Shown: in pieces, positions 54,101 to 64,000 of the stretch
Position numbering within the stretch: position 1 is the stretch's first letter
How the letters are laid out: each line of letters opens with the position of its first letter
Source of the DNA: Microcebus murinus
Lineage: Eukaryota > Chordata > Mammalia > Primates > Cheirogaleidae
Reading direction: 5' to 3'
Length of the DNA stretch: 64,000 nucleotides
NCBI RefSeq assembly: GCF_040939455.1
Contig: NC_134110.1
Coordinates: 98,919,001 to 98,983,000, forward strand
Translations under genes and position numbers: made by a program
Notes under the pieces: model-generated
Seen by the model: only the letters and a program-made list of their open reading frames with translations
What the model was told of the DNA's origin: nothing
Database searches by the model: none

Positions 54101-54971
54101 TCTTCATAGAACTTTTTTATTTCCGTCTTGATTTCTTCATTTACGAAGTAATCATTTAGTAGGAGGTTGTTTAATTTCCACGTTTTTGTGTAGAAATGTG
54201 TGTTTCTGTTAGGGTTGATTTCTAGTTTTATTCCACTGTGATCTGAGAAGGTACATGGTATGATTTGTATTTTTTTAAATTTCTTGAGATTTTCTTTGTG
54301 TCCTAGGATATGGTCAATCTTAGAGAATGTCCCGTGAGCTGATGAGAAGAACGTATATTCAGTGGATTTTGGGTAGAATGTTCTGTAGATGTCTGCCAGA
54401 CCCAATTGTTCTAGAGTTTTGTTTAAGTCCATTATTTCTTTATTAATTTTCTGTTTGGAAGATCTGTCTCGTGCCGTCAGGGGGTGTTGAAATCTCCGGC
54501 GATTATGGAGTTGCTATTAATCTATTTGCTTAGCTCCAGTAAGGTTTTCTTTATTAATCTGGGTGCACCTAAGTTGGGTGCATATATATTTAAAATTGTT
54601 ATCTCTTCTTGTTGAACTGTGCCCTTCACCATTATATAATGACCCTCTTTGTCTTTCACTACTTTTGTTGGTTTAAAAACTAAATCGTCTGAAATTAGAA
54701 CTGCCACACCAGCCTTCTTTTGGCTTCTATTTGCTTGGAATATTGATCTCCACCCTTTTATTTTTAGTCTATATGCATCCTTGCAGGTTAGATGTGTTTC
54801 CTGAAGACAGCATATACTTGGCCTGTATTTTCTTATCCATTCAGCCAGCCTGTGTCTCTTGAGTGGAGAGTTTAAGCCATTCACATTTATTGAGAGAACT
54901 GATAGGTAAGGTAGATTACTGATCATTCTGTTGGGTTGGATGTTGTTGCTATGATTTCTGTCTTGAGCCAT
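51103..54971 (-). pseudogene. L1 ORF2 (endonuclease/reverse transcriptase), frame broken
   Basis: The domain order is complete: N-terminal endonuclease (LSVLSINVNGLNSPLKRHRL, CCLQETHL), reverse transcriptase with the catalytic FADDMILYL block and the preceding [18 protein letters not shown], then the cysteine-rich C-terminus ([13 protein letters not shown]) ending SPANWY. The frame shifts between about 54522 and 54432 and again near 53810. It returns near 53480, and at least one stop lies between 51826 and 51708. The product would be inactive. These few lesions contrast with the uninterrupted ORF1. Confidence 0.93.
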
Positions 54972-55012
54972 TGTAATATCTGGCCTTTAATATCTTTGGG
55001 TTTTGGTTGTTT

Positions 55013-56005
55013 TTATATCCGTGGGTTATTATTATGATGTTCCGTGCATAACGCTGTTTTAAGTACTTCTTGTAGGGCTGGTCTTGTCTTGGTGAATTCT
55101 CTGAGCCTTTGCTTGTCTGAGAATGTTTTTATTTCTCCTTCATATACGAAGCTTAGTTTTGCAGGGAATAATATTCTAGGCTGGGCATTGTTTTGTTTCA
55201 AAAGAGTGAGAATGGGGCCCCAGTCCCTCCTTGCTTGTAAAGTCTCATTAGAGAAGTCTGATGTTATTTGAATTGGCTTTCCCTTGTATGTTACTTGCTT
55301 CTTTTGTCTTACAGCTCTTAGAAGGGCCTCTTTAGTTGATACTTTGGTTAGTCTGATGACTGCGTGTCGTGACGTCTTCCTGTTTGCGTTGAATCTCCCA
55401 GGGGTCCTCTGAGCTTCTTGACCTTGTATATCAAGATTTTGAGCAAGGCCTGGGAAATTTTCCTCTATTATATCTTCAAACAGCTTGTCCAACCCTTTAG
55501 TGTTGTCTTCTTCCCCTTCCTGCAACCCTATGACCCTCACATTAGGTTTCTTCACATAATCCCACAGCTCTTGTAGGCTTTGCTCTTTTCTCTTGTTTCT
55601 CTGCTCTATTTCTGTGACTGATTTATTTAATTGGAGGGTATTATCTTCAAGCTCTGAGATTCTTTCTTCTGTTTCATCTACCCTGTTCTTGAGACTTTCC
55701 ACTGTATTTTGTAGTTCCTTGAATTGATTCTTCATTTCTAGGAGTTCGGTTACACTTTTCTTCATTGTGTCTATTTCTTTTCTCATATCCTGGAGACTTT
55801 TTATGGTTTCTTGGTGTTGGTTATTGAGTTGTTGTTGAAGCTGGGTGAGTGTTCTTATGTTCCACATACGAAATTCCTCTTCTGTCATATTGGTTGCCTG
55901 ATTTTGGTCGGTGTCCGTTTCTAGGGGGCTGGTGCTCCTCTTTGGGGGTGTGTTTTCCGTTTGGTTCTTCATATTTCCTGAGTTCTTTCGCTGATTTCTT
56001 CCCAT
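55013..56005 (-). CDS. L1 ORF1 protein, intact frame
   Basis: A 330-residue open frame, the usual ORF1p length, starts MGRNQRKNSGNMKNQTENTP. A long coiled coil occupies about residues 50-150 (EMKNQFKELQNTVESLKNRV). The central RNA-recognition region contains NVRVIGLQEGEE, followed by the C-terminal domain (ITSDFSNETLQARRDW, RILFPAKLSFVYEGE). ORF1p forms RNA-coating trimers that act in cis on its own transcript. With ORF2 broken, this copy cannot move itself. It lies in a probable intron on the strand opposite the PLAT exons. Confidence 0.88.
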   Translation of the reverse strand: MGRNQRKNSGNMKNQTENTPPKRSTSPLETDTDQNQATNMTEEEFRMWNIRTLTQLQQQLNNQHQETIKSLQDMRKEIDTMKKSVTELLEMKNQFKELQNTVESLKNRVDETEERISELEDNTLQLNKSVTEIEQRNKRKEQSLQELWDYVKKPNVRVIGLQEGEEDNTKGLDKLFEDIIEENFPGLAQNLDIQGQEAQRTPGRFNANRKTSRHAVIRLTKVSTKEALLRAVRQKKQVTYKGKPIQITSDFSNETLQARRDWGPILTLLKQNNAQPRILFPAKLSFVYEGEIKTFSDKQRLREFTKTRPALQEVLKTALCTEHHNNNPRI

Positions 56006-57362
56006 GTCGATCAGTTGTTGTTTCTTTCCTTAGGTTATTGTTTGGGTATTCACACACCTTGTTTAGTTTCTGAGGCGTTAGGTGGTGCCTGTGGGTGAAA
56101 TTGGACCACTCCCTGTATATTGAGTCAGTGGGTGCCGTGGAAAGGCTGTGCAAGATGCTGTCCCTGTCAGTAGGTGGTGTTTGCTTGGAGGAACAGGCTA
56201 TGGTGTTGACTTTGAGTCCTGTTATCAGCTCTCCTTCTGGGCGGAGCTTGGTTGGGTAAGCCTGCCCTCAGGCCGTTAGCAGGGGTCAAAGTTCTGTTCT
56301 CTGCTGTCAGGGCGGGGCTGGAATGGTCCCGCTCAGCCAGAAAGTCTGGGTGTGGGGGTGGGGCTGTGTGAGATCCGCAGTCTGCAGCAGGCCTCGCTTC
56401 TTTCCACCCTCCCCACCTCCGCAGCTACTCCTGGGCCTCTGCCAGCAGGCCAGACCAGAAGCCACCAGGCCTCCCCGGACTGTGATGCTGGCGGGGAGGT
56501 TCCCTGCACAGGAACGCCACCTGGGTTGGGCGCACGGCCTCCTCCTGGGAGGAGGGTTGCCCTCTAGGACGCCGATCTGCCTCTGGAGGCACACAGACCT
56601 CAGTAGGCTGTTCACGTATAACCCTTCTGTGCCCCGGGCAATGCTAGCCCTCGGTGCAGGGGATCTGGTCTGCAGGTCCGACCTCTGGGTCCCAGAGTTC
56701 AAACTGTATTCCCACCAGGGAGAGGATTTCTGGTCCTAATTCACCCACAGGGAGCCCAAGCTGGGTCTATGTCTCTCAGCCTCTGAGTCGGCACCCTTTT
56801 CCTGGGAACACGGTGCCAGCAGCACCTGGGAGGGCGGGCGGGGTCCCAAACGGGAAGGTCCCGTTCCCTGGAGGTGCCTCTGGCTGGTGGCTGTATTGTC
56901 TCTCTGGGCAGCTGGGGGTAGGGTCGGCGGAGGAGAGGAGGAGGCAATATGGCGTCTGCCGGGCGGCTCGGGTCCGTGCACACAGAGGTGCCCGGAGGAA
57001 GTTGGGAACCTGGTGCCACGTCTGCTACAGGCTCACCGTTGGCAGGCGGTGGCAGTCTCTGGGCTGGTGTCCGCAGGTCTGTCCACCCGCTGGGGAGCCC
57101 ACCAGCAGTCCCGAATGCAGGGGAGGGGAAACAGCAGATCCACCTACCCTTGCCGCTGGTCTCCAGGCTGCTCCGGTGTTCTCAGCCTCCAGTTCTCCCC
57201 TGCAGCCTCCTCCCGAGGAGTCTCCCGGGGTCTCAGGTACCCCTCCTTCTGGCCCTTGTCCGCTGTATGCTCGTCTTCTTGCTTCTTTCCTCTAGTTTCT
57301 GCTAGAATCTGTCTTTTCTTCAGAGACCCTCTGTCTGGCGGTGTTATTCGTCTGCCATCTTC
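56006..57362 (-). promoter_or_regulatory. L1 5' UTR (subtype B) with internal promoter
   Basis: A GC- and CpG-rich 1.35 kb leader upstream of ORF1 on the minus strand. L1 5' UTRs are known to carry a sense RNA polymerase II promoter and, in some species, an antisense promoter; the latter would fire along the + strand toward exon E. Long open frames on both strands here reflect base composition. It is unrelated in sequence to the 5' UTR at 22301-23354. Confidence 0.75.
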
Positions 57363-57515
57363 TGCCCATTTGTTTTTTTACTTCAAAATAAGATATGTGT
57401 AGTGTGCATAGGAATTTGTTCATAGTTGTTTTAAGCTATAGTCCGGCCCTCCAACGATCTGAGGGACAGTGAACTGGCCCCCTATTTAAGAAGTTTGAGG
57501 ACCCCTGGTCTAAAC

Positions 57516-57780
57516 ACTTCACTCCTTAGGGAGAAGCTCCTGACTATGCAGTGCTATTTCTGGGGCGTGGCTTGTGGCAGCTTTTCCTGAGCTTGTCTCA
57601 GCTTTTCCTACCTGTTTCAATGTGTATATTTTCTCAGTTGCCATGTGTGTAGGAGTCACTCTGTAAGTTTCTGGATTTCTCTCCAAGGAATTGATGCATT
57701 TGTAGGAGTTTATTCAGTGTATCCATGGAAGGATTGAAAGTCAGAAGCCTCTTATTCTGCCATCTTGTTGACATCACCCA
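57516..57780 (-). mobile_element. Old L1 5' UTR, antisense (right part)
   Basis: It continues the segment broken at 50805 and ends with ctgccatcttgttgacatc, the reverse complement of an L1M start (gatgtcaacaagatggcag). Confidence 0.6.
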
Positions 57781-57784
57781 ACCC

Positions 57785-59055
57785 AATGATTGTTTATAGA
57801 ATTCATTCTTTAATTCCTACATATTTATGAATATTCAGTCTCCTACTATTGTTTTTTGGTTTTGTTCCACCATGGCTGGAAAAGATACTTTGTATGGTGT
57901 TAATTTTCTTAAGTTTGTTAAGACTTGCATGTGACTTAACGTGTGATCTGCCCTAGATAATGTTCCTGTCGGTTCCTATTGAAGAGTGTATATTCTATTG
58001 TTTGATGATTCTGTATATGTGTTGGGTCCAATTGGTCTAATGGTGTCGTTCAAGTCTACTGTTTTCCTTTTTGATCTTTTGTTTTATTCTCCTACCCATT
58101 ATTGAAAACGGGGTATTGAAGTCTCCTATTATTATTCTGTTGATATTTCTCCCTTCAATTCTGTAAATGTTTGCTTCATATATATACGCGAACTCTGATG
58201 TTAGGTGTATATTTATTTATAAATGTTATATCTTCCTAGTGAATTGACTCTATTATCATTATATGATATTTTTCTTGGTCCCTTGTGACAGTTTTTGACT
58301 TAAAGTCTGTTTCGTCTGATATAAGTATGGACATTCCTTCCCTATTTAGCTTCCCATTTGCATAGAATATCTTTTTCCATCTTCTCACTTTTAACTAATG
58401 TATGTCCTTAGCTCTAAAATGAGTCTTCTGTAGGCAGCATATAGGTAGATATTATTTTTTTTAATCCATTCAGCACATCCGTGTTTTTTGATTGTGAAGT
58501 TAATCCATTTACACCTAAAGAAAGTACTGATAGGGAAGGACTTAACTATTGTCATTTAACTGTTTTCTGTATGTCTAGTAGCTCCCCCCAATCTTTCTTA
58601 TAGCCTTCATTTGTGTCTCATTGATCTTTTTTGCAGTGACCTGCTTTCCATTTGTTTGTATTCTATAGATATTTTCTTTATGGTTACCATTGTGATTATA
58701 TAACACATTTTAAAATATAATATTCTGTCTTAGACTGATAACAGCTTAACTTCAATTGCATACAAAAATTATACTCCTTAACAGCCTCACCCTCTAGTTT
58801 GTTATTGATGTCAGAAATTACATCTTTATGTATTGTATACCTGCCTTTGTCCTTTAAATTCTATACAAGAATTAAAGTGGATTTATATATCAAAATTACA
58901 ATAATACTAGTTTCTATGTTTGCCCATGTAGTTTCTTTACTGGAGAACTTTATGTTTTTATATGGCTTCAGTTGTTATCTAGTGTCCTTTCGTTTCAACT
59001 TGAACAACTCCTTTAGCACTTCTTGTATTATGGGTTTAGTGGTAATGAGCTTACT
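57785..59055 (-). mobile_element. Old L1 ORF2 5' part, antisense
   Basis: ttgttccaccatggctggaa, tgttgggtccaattggtcta, ggtattgaagtctcctatta and gagtcttctgtaggcagcat are antisense ORF2 endonuclease-region words. It continues at 59822 after the microsatellite and two Alus. Confidence 0.8.
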
Positions 59056-59085
59056 CTGTTTTTTTTCTTTTTCTTTTTCTCTTTC

Positions 59086-59161
<76 letters not shown>

Positions 59162-59164
59162 TTT
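59056..59164. repeat. (CTTT)n microsatellite
   Basis: More than 20 copies of ctttct-phase tetranucleotide at 59085-59160, growing out of the T-rich tail of the adjoining antisense Alu. Open frames of Phe/Leu/Ser repeats across it are artefacts. Confidence 0.95.
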
Positions 59165-59516
59165 CTTTTTTTTTTTTTTTGTTTTTTTTTTTTTGTTTTT
59201 TGAGACAGAGTCTCGCTTTCTTGCCTAGGCTAGAGTGAGTGCCGTGGCGTCAGCCTAGCTCACAGCAACCTCAAACTCCTGGGCTCAAGCGATCCTCCTG
59301 CCTCACCCTCCCGAGTAGCTGGGACTACAGACATGAGCCACCATGCCCGGCTGATTTTTATATTATATATATTAGTTGGCCAATTAATTTCTTTCTATTT
59401 TTATGGTAGAGACGGGGTCTCGCTCAGGCTGGTTTTGAACTCCTGACCTTGAGCAATCCGCCCGCCTCGGCCTCCCAGAGCGCTAGGATTACAGGCGTGA
59501 GCCACTGCGCCCGGCC
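59165..59516 (-). mobile_element. Alu SINE, lemur-type, antisense
   Basis: A complete antisense copy from tgagacagagtctcgctttc to cactgcgcccggcc. It has the lemur middle block (ttagttggccaattaattt at about 59372) and a T-rich tail merging into the CTTT repeat. Very little divergence is seen against the copy at 44953. Confidence 0.95.
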
Positions 59517-59821
59517 TTTTTTTTTTTTTTTTGAGACAGGATCTCACTCTCATCAGGCTGGAGTTCAGTGGCCAGAGCATAGCTCACTGCAGCCTTAAAC
59601 TCCTAGGCTGCAAAGCAATCATCCAGCCTCAGCCTACCCTTCTCAAGTAGCTAGGACTATAGGTGTGTGCCGCTATGCCTGGCTATCATTTTAAAATCTT
59701 TTTCGTAGAGACAGGATCTCTATGTTATTTAGGATGGTCTCAAACTCCTAGCCTCAAGCCATCTTCCTGCTTCGGTCTACTGAAATGCTGGGATTACAGG
59801 CTTGAGCCTCTGGACCTGGAT
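59517..59821 (-). mobile_element. Alu SINE (older), antisense
   Basis: A second antisense Alu, head to tail with the previous one: tgagacaggatctcactctc through tgctgggattacaggcttga. It is J-like and more diverged. The young Alu probably inserted into, or next to, the T tail of this one. Confidence 0.9.
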
Positions 59822-61396
59822 TTTTTTTAATCTGGGAAAGTCTTAATTTCTCCTTCAGTTTTGACAATTTTTCCTTATATAGAATTCTTGCTTGATGTGT
59901 TTTTTTTTTTTTCTTTCAGTACCTTGAATATATCATTCTACTGCCTTCTAGCCTGCATGGTTGCTACCTAAATCCACTCATAATATTATAGAATCTTCAT
60001 CATACATGATTAATTGCTTTTCTCTTGCTGCTTGCAAGATTGTCTCCTTAACTTTGAGAGTTGATAGTTTGGTTATAATGTGTCTCAGTGTGGATTTCTT
60101 GTGCTTTATTTTAGTTGGAATTTTTTAAACTTCTTGAATTTATATGTGCATTTTACTCCTGAGATTTTGGAAGTTTGGGGTCATTAGTTTTTCAGAAAAG
60201 ATCTCTGCCCCTTTCTCTCTCTCTTTTTTCCGCTTTAAATTGACATAATGCATGTATTGGCCTGCTTTATGCTATCTCATGAGTTCTAATGCTCATTTCA
60301 CTCTTTTTCATTCTTTTTTCTTATTGCTCCCCTATCTTAATGATTTCAAATGACTTGCCTTCAAGTTAGCCGATTCTTCTGCCTTCTCAAATCTGGTGGT
60401 TAAACCCTCTAGTGAATTTCTCAGTTCAGTTATTGTATTTATCAGCTCTAGAATTTCTGTTTAGTTCTTTCTTAGTCTCTGTCTTTTGTTGACATTCTCA
60501 TTTTATAAATGCTGTATTTTCCTGATTTCATTTAGCTGTCTCTCTCTGTTCTCTTTTGCTCATTTAGCATCTGTAAGGTAGTTATTTTACATTTTTATCA
60601 GGAAGTTTAGACATCTGTATTTCTTTATGGTTGTTTCATGGAGCTATTTGTTTCTTTGATTGGGCTATGTTTTCCTGTGTCTTTGTAGGCCTTGTCATCT
60701 TTTGTTGAGAGTTCAAAGAAAACAACCATACCTCACAGTCTTTATGGACTGGCTTTGTACAGGGGAAAACTTGCACTAATCATCTTAGGAGGAGGTTTAG
60801 GACCTCTCAAATCTTTTCTGACAATTGTCTTCTCTGGGCTTATGTGTATGTTTCTAACTATCTTAATTTCCTTAAGTGGTTGCTCCTGTTTCTTATCTGG
60901 GGCCCACAATCTCTGGCTCTCTTGTCATCTGTCTGCCATACTAGAATCTGTGTAGCTCTAACATGCTACAGAGCTGGCTTCTGTTTTCCAGGCTTCCAAA
61001 CTATGTTGTCATTCTTGTCATGGCTCCAAGTCAGAGGAGACATAAACCAGTCTCTCAGGAGGCCTTCACACAAGATAGAATTTTGGATGTGTGGTCCACT
61101 CTTTTGTATCTGTCCTGGGGGAGGATCTTGGATTTGGGAGATTCTCTTCCTATTACATTGTACTATGCCAGGTAGGGGTAGAGCATGGACATGGGCATGT
61201 AAAATGCCTTGAAATTTTCTACCCTTTTTGGATGGAGTCCCTTCTTGGTTATGCATTGGCCTGGGTGCTGCATCTTTCACGGGGTCTCTAGAATTCTCAA
61301 GAAAAGTATTCTAGCCCTTATGTTATTGTCAATTTAGTATTTCCTGGGATGAACTGGGGCCCAGAGTTTTCTAGTCTGCCATTTTGTTGACATCTC
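59822..61396 (-). mobile_element. Old L1 5' part, antisense
   Basis: It continues the L1 broken at 59055 (ctgggaaagtcttaatttct, taccttgaatatatcattct) through the ORF1/5' UTR region. It ends at ctagtctgccattttgttga, the reverse complement of an L1M 5' start. ORF1 is not recognisable as a frame. Confidence 0.7.
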
Positions 61397-62755
61397 TCCC
61401 TCCTTTGTGATTTTTAAACTGATCCTTATATTGTTAAATGTGGATAATTATATATAACAACTTTTGTTATAGAATATAGAAACTGAATGCATATTATTTT
61501 ATTATTAATATTGATATGCATATTATATTTAATTTTTCTTTCTCTCTTTTTTTTAAACTGAGTAAAGCATGGAGGGTTTACCATATTTTATTTATCTCAG
61601 CTTTCCTTGACGACCCAACTAGTTCTTAGTGAGTATGCCAGGATATTTTTATTGTTTCTTTCCCCTCTTTTTCTTATAGTTCTATAAGTCAGTTATCATA
61701 AATATTATGACTCATAATTTTCTTTGCTAATATTTTCTGTTATTGTATAGAGAATCCTCCTGTTATGCCAGACCTAATTGGTAGATAAAGGGATATCAAT
61801 AGTACCCATTAACCTGTACCAGGCATGAAGAATATTTTTTTGTTAATGAATGCTAATGGTTTTATTTCCCATTATTGATACTCTTGCTAGTTCACTTAAG
61901 TAGAGACAAAGTGGTTCAGAAGGAAAATAGTCTTACTACATATCAGAGTAGGTGAGCTCTAATCCTGGATCTGTGTCTCACCATTCTTGTCTGTGGAAAG
62001 GATTTTTTCCTCACTTAGCAATTTTTAAGGATAAAATAAAAGTATGTAAAAATGTGTTGAAATGTATGGTACACTATATAAATGCAAAATTAATTGTTTG
62101 CTTTCATATTTTTAATGGATATGCTACATCATCTATTTTTTTTTCTTTTTTTGCATTGAAACCTATAGCATTATCTTAGATTTTATCAAAAGTATTCTGT
62201 GCCCCTCACTTTTAATCCATATTCTGACTATATAAAGCGCTGGAGCATGACTATGGCTCCTTTTTATTGTAGCAGTAAATTTGGGGTTCCAGATAAATGT
62301 TATGACTTTCAAATACTTTTTTGTATCAGTATCCTAAACTTACTCCAGAGGTGTTATATTTGCATATCGCCCATAAACATGGCTGAAAAAATTTTTATCC
62401 TAGGGCAGATAAGACTTATTTGCATTGACCTGACTGTAAACTTTTAGTATATTTTATAATTATTATATTTTTACTATGATTATTTGAAAAATGTAGTCAC
62501 AAAGGGTCCCCAAATATATTCTTTTATAAATAAAAATTGGCAACAAAGAAGAAGGGGGTATATTTGAAACATGATTATTTTCTAGAAATTAATATTATCA
62601 TTTTGCCTGTACTTTCTTAATATAGACAGATTTGTATATTTGCTTAGTGAATCTACTTCTTTTTATAGTCAGTCTTTACTGCATCTTAATTTATATTTTT
62701 GGTAGAAATTAGAGATATTGTCTAGATCTAAATATACCTTTTTGATTGGTTATAG
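61397..62755 (+). other. Intron before PLAT exon E (right part)
   Basis: AT-rich unique DNA with no recognised repeat or exon. The polypyrimidine-poor but usable acceptor of exon E (accttttt gattggttatag) closes it. Confidence 0.5.
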
Positions 62756-62834
62756 ACGGACACCTTTCTCCTTGAAGCTGTGCACCTTGGAGATTTGTAC
62801 AAGATTGTGATAGGCCATGATGGACTTGGCCCAG
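62756..62834 (+). CDS. PLAT-domain exon E (centre of PLAT 2)
   Basis: The acceptor gattggttatag and donor cag|gtaagg bound 79 bases, phase 0 in and phase 1 out. They encode TDTFLLEAVHLGDLYKIVIG, then HDGLGPG. This is the PLAT centre block (D-x-F-x-x-E-x-x-x-L-G-x-L-x-K-I-x-I-G-H-D-G-x-G). It joins exon D exactly and parallels exon B in PLAT 1. The partner exon, starting in phase 1 and expected to supply a P-x-W-x-x-x-x-I-x-V block, is beyond position 64000. The protein therefore continues off the window. Confidence 0.9.
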
Positions 62835-64000
62835 GTAAGGCTTTTCCATGGAGAATTAATGAAGGTCTGATTTTATTCTATTTATGTGAAACCTTGTCCA
62901 AATCTAGAAAATACTGTGAAAAACTTGTAGAAAACTGATCTCTAAGTATTGACAGTCTAAAATCAAAATATTGTCCTTAATGTCCTTTAAAATGTAACTA
63001 GATGTATTTTTCTTCCAAATGACATAGGCTTGGCCAAGAAGATAATCTAGGATAGGTCTAGAATGCTAGACAGAGTGATTCAAAAAAATAGAGGGAATTT
63101 GGTATTTATATACTGTGGCATGTGGTAGCATTTCATAGGCTAGTAGTGGAGGCATCAGTAGTTTCTCCTGGAGGTGATATTCTGTAAGGACTAGTGATTG
63201 TCCAGCAGTGGCATGGTAAGGAGACTGCCCTGGCAGTGGGGTCTCAGCTGTGATTTCTGCTACAACTTTGTTCATGTTTCTTCCCCAGTTTTCCTATCAG
63301 CTCTGTGAGATGACTCACAGCTTCCCAATAAATTCATTTTCTGTTACTGCATAAAATAGCCATAAGATAAGCAAAATCCATTTAACAGCAGACAGAATAC
63401 TCAAGAGCACATACTAAAAAAGGATAAAAAAACCAAAAAGTATAAAACAAGATAATAAATTTTCTTACTAAGTAGTGTCAAAGTATAATTTTCAAAATGT
63501 TAAGAATGAGTTTCTCATATAAATACAAAGTGAACATGTGTTTAAATAATGAGAGAACTAGCAGATTGACAAAGCTATTTCAAAGGTTATAAGGAACTAA
63601 AACATATCTACATATAATCAGGGAAAACAAAAAGAATAGCGAATAAGATTGATAAAGTAAATAAAAAAATATGAAATATTGTATAGATAATAAAAGTATA
63701 CCTTTGAGATAGTCTTCTGTCTTGGACAAAATTCATTTATATTTGACCAGACATAAACCATTTCCATCTTATTTTTTGTCAGTTGATAGCTAATTTTACA
63801 AAGTCTGGGCCTGAATCCGTAGTAAGTATTAAGTTAAATAATGTTACATTCTCACAGTGAGTCAGATGACTCTCAGGCAAGCTTGTCAGTGTTCTACTAC
63901 AACACTGAAAAGACATGTAGTCATCTTTTGGCCTTATTTCTGGGTTTTTGTTAATTTTTCTAAACAAAGGCAAAAATGCTCAGCCTGAAAAATTCTCATG
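62835..64000 (+). other. Intron after PLAT exon E (partial)
   Basis: AT-rich sequence. I find no further exon before the window ends, and no repeat is recognised. Confidence 0.5.

Larger units (their letters stand above)
50876..57362 (-). mobile_element. Full-length lemur LINE-1, antisense
   Basis: A complete 6.5 kb element. The poly(A) tract reads as T at 50870-50885, then 3' UTR, ORF2 (about 51103-54971), ORF1 (55013-56005) and a 1.35 kb CpG-rich 5' UTR. Its first bases on the minus strand are gaagatggcagacgaataac. It is flanked by tgcccatttgttttttt at 50859-50875 and 57363-57379, a 17-bp target-site duplication. Strong preservation at both ends implies a fairly recent, full-length insertion. 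Confidence 0.95.
50814..57507. mobile_element. hAT-type DNA transposon split by an L1
   Basis: The ends are caggcatcctcagactatg (50814) and agtttgaggacccctg (to 57507). Read inward, 13 of the first 16 bases match. They are flanked by identical 8-bp direct repeats GTCTAAAC at 50806-50813 and 57508-57515, the size hAT transposases make. Removing the L1 leaves about 190 bases of non-autonomous element (50814-50875 plus 57380-57507). There is no coding sequence. Confidence 0.82.

Noticed and set aside
56307..57402. Several 70-213 codon frames on both strands
   Set aside because: They are all within the CpG-rich 5' UTR of the full-length L1, with no protein similarity recognised.
59056..59164. 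CRISPR-like or satellite array
   Set aside because: It is a simple tetranucleotide repeat without spacers, in a mammalian genome.
58799..59238. Phe/Leu/Ser-repeat open frames
   Set aside because: They are translations of a (CTTT)n microsatellite.

Overview
This is a 64 kb window of primate nuclear DNA, almost certainly from a strepsirrhine and most likely a lemur. It is AT-rich and packed with 7SL-derived Alu SINEs and LINE-1s. Three young Alus carry an extra block reading ttagttggccaattaattt that human Alu subfamilies lack, and no galago-type tRNA SINEs were seen. The anchor gene is RP1, the photoreceptor axonemal doublecortin-domain protein mutated in human retinitis pigmentosa. Its non-coding exon 1 ends at 3193. 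Coding exons are at 7732-8343, 8872-9043 and 11239-16901, and poly(A) signals lie near 17236-17262. The predicted protein is 2148 residues, close to the human length (about 2156).

Layout: 1-3000 is upstream DNA with an Alu, a TA microsatellite, a MIR and a MER5-like hAT fragment. 3000-17300 is RP1 in its classical form. 17300-39700 is a gene-poor stretch holding MIRs, a CTCF-like motif, an LTR-like segment, several L1s (one with a twin-priming inversion and a nested L1 3' end carrying apparently transduced DNA), a nested L1/Alu pile and a probable MaLR provirus remnant. 39700-64000 holds five short, widely spaced exons (39737-39900, 42850-42936, 45717-45849, 49445-49596, 62756-62834). All are on the + strand, with good splice sites and mutually compatible phases. 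They encode one complete PLAT/LH2 domain and most of a second. Between them lie old L1s, more Alus, and a full-length 6.5 kb lemur L1 inserted into a hAT transposon.

The main point of interest is that RP1 exon 3 ends in phase 1 and the first PLAT exon begins in phase 1. Skipping the giant terminal exon 4 would therefore give an open doublecortin-PLAT protein that continues past the right edge of the window. RP1 may thus be a bipartite locus: a short photoreceptor form ending in exon 4, and a long LOXHD1-like form. I believe extended downstream RP1 transcript models exist in human, but I cannot verify that here. The alternative is a separate PLAT-domain gene whose first exons I have not recognised.
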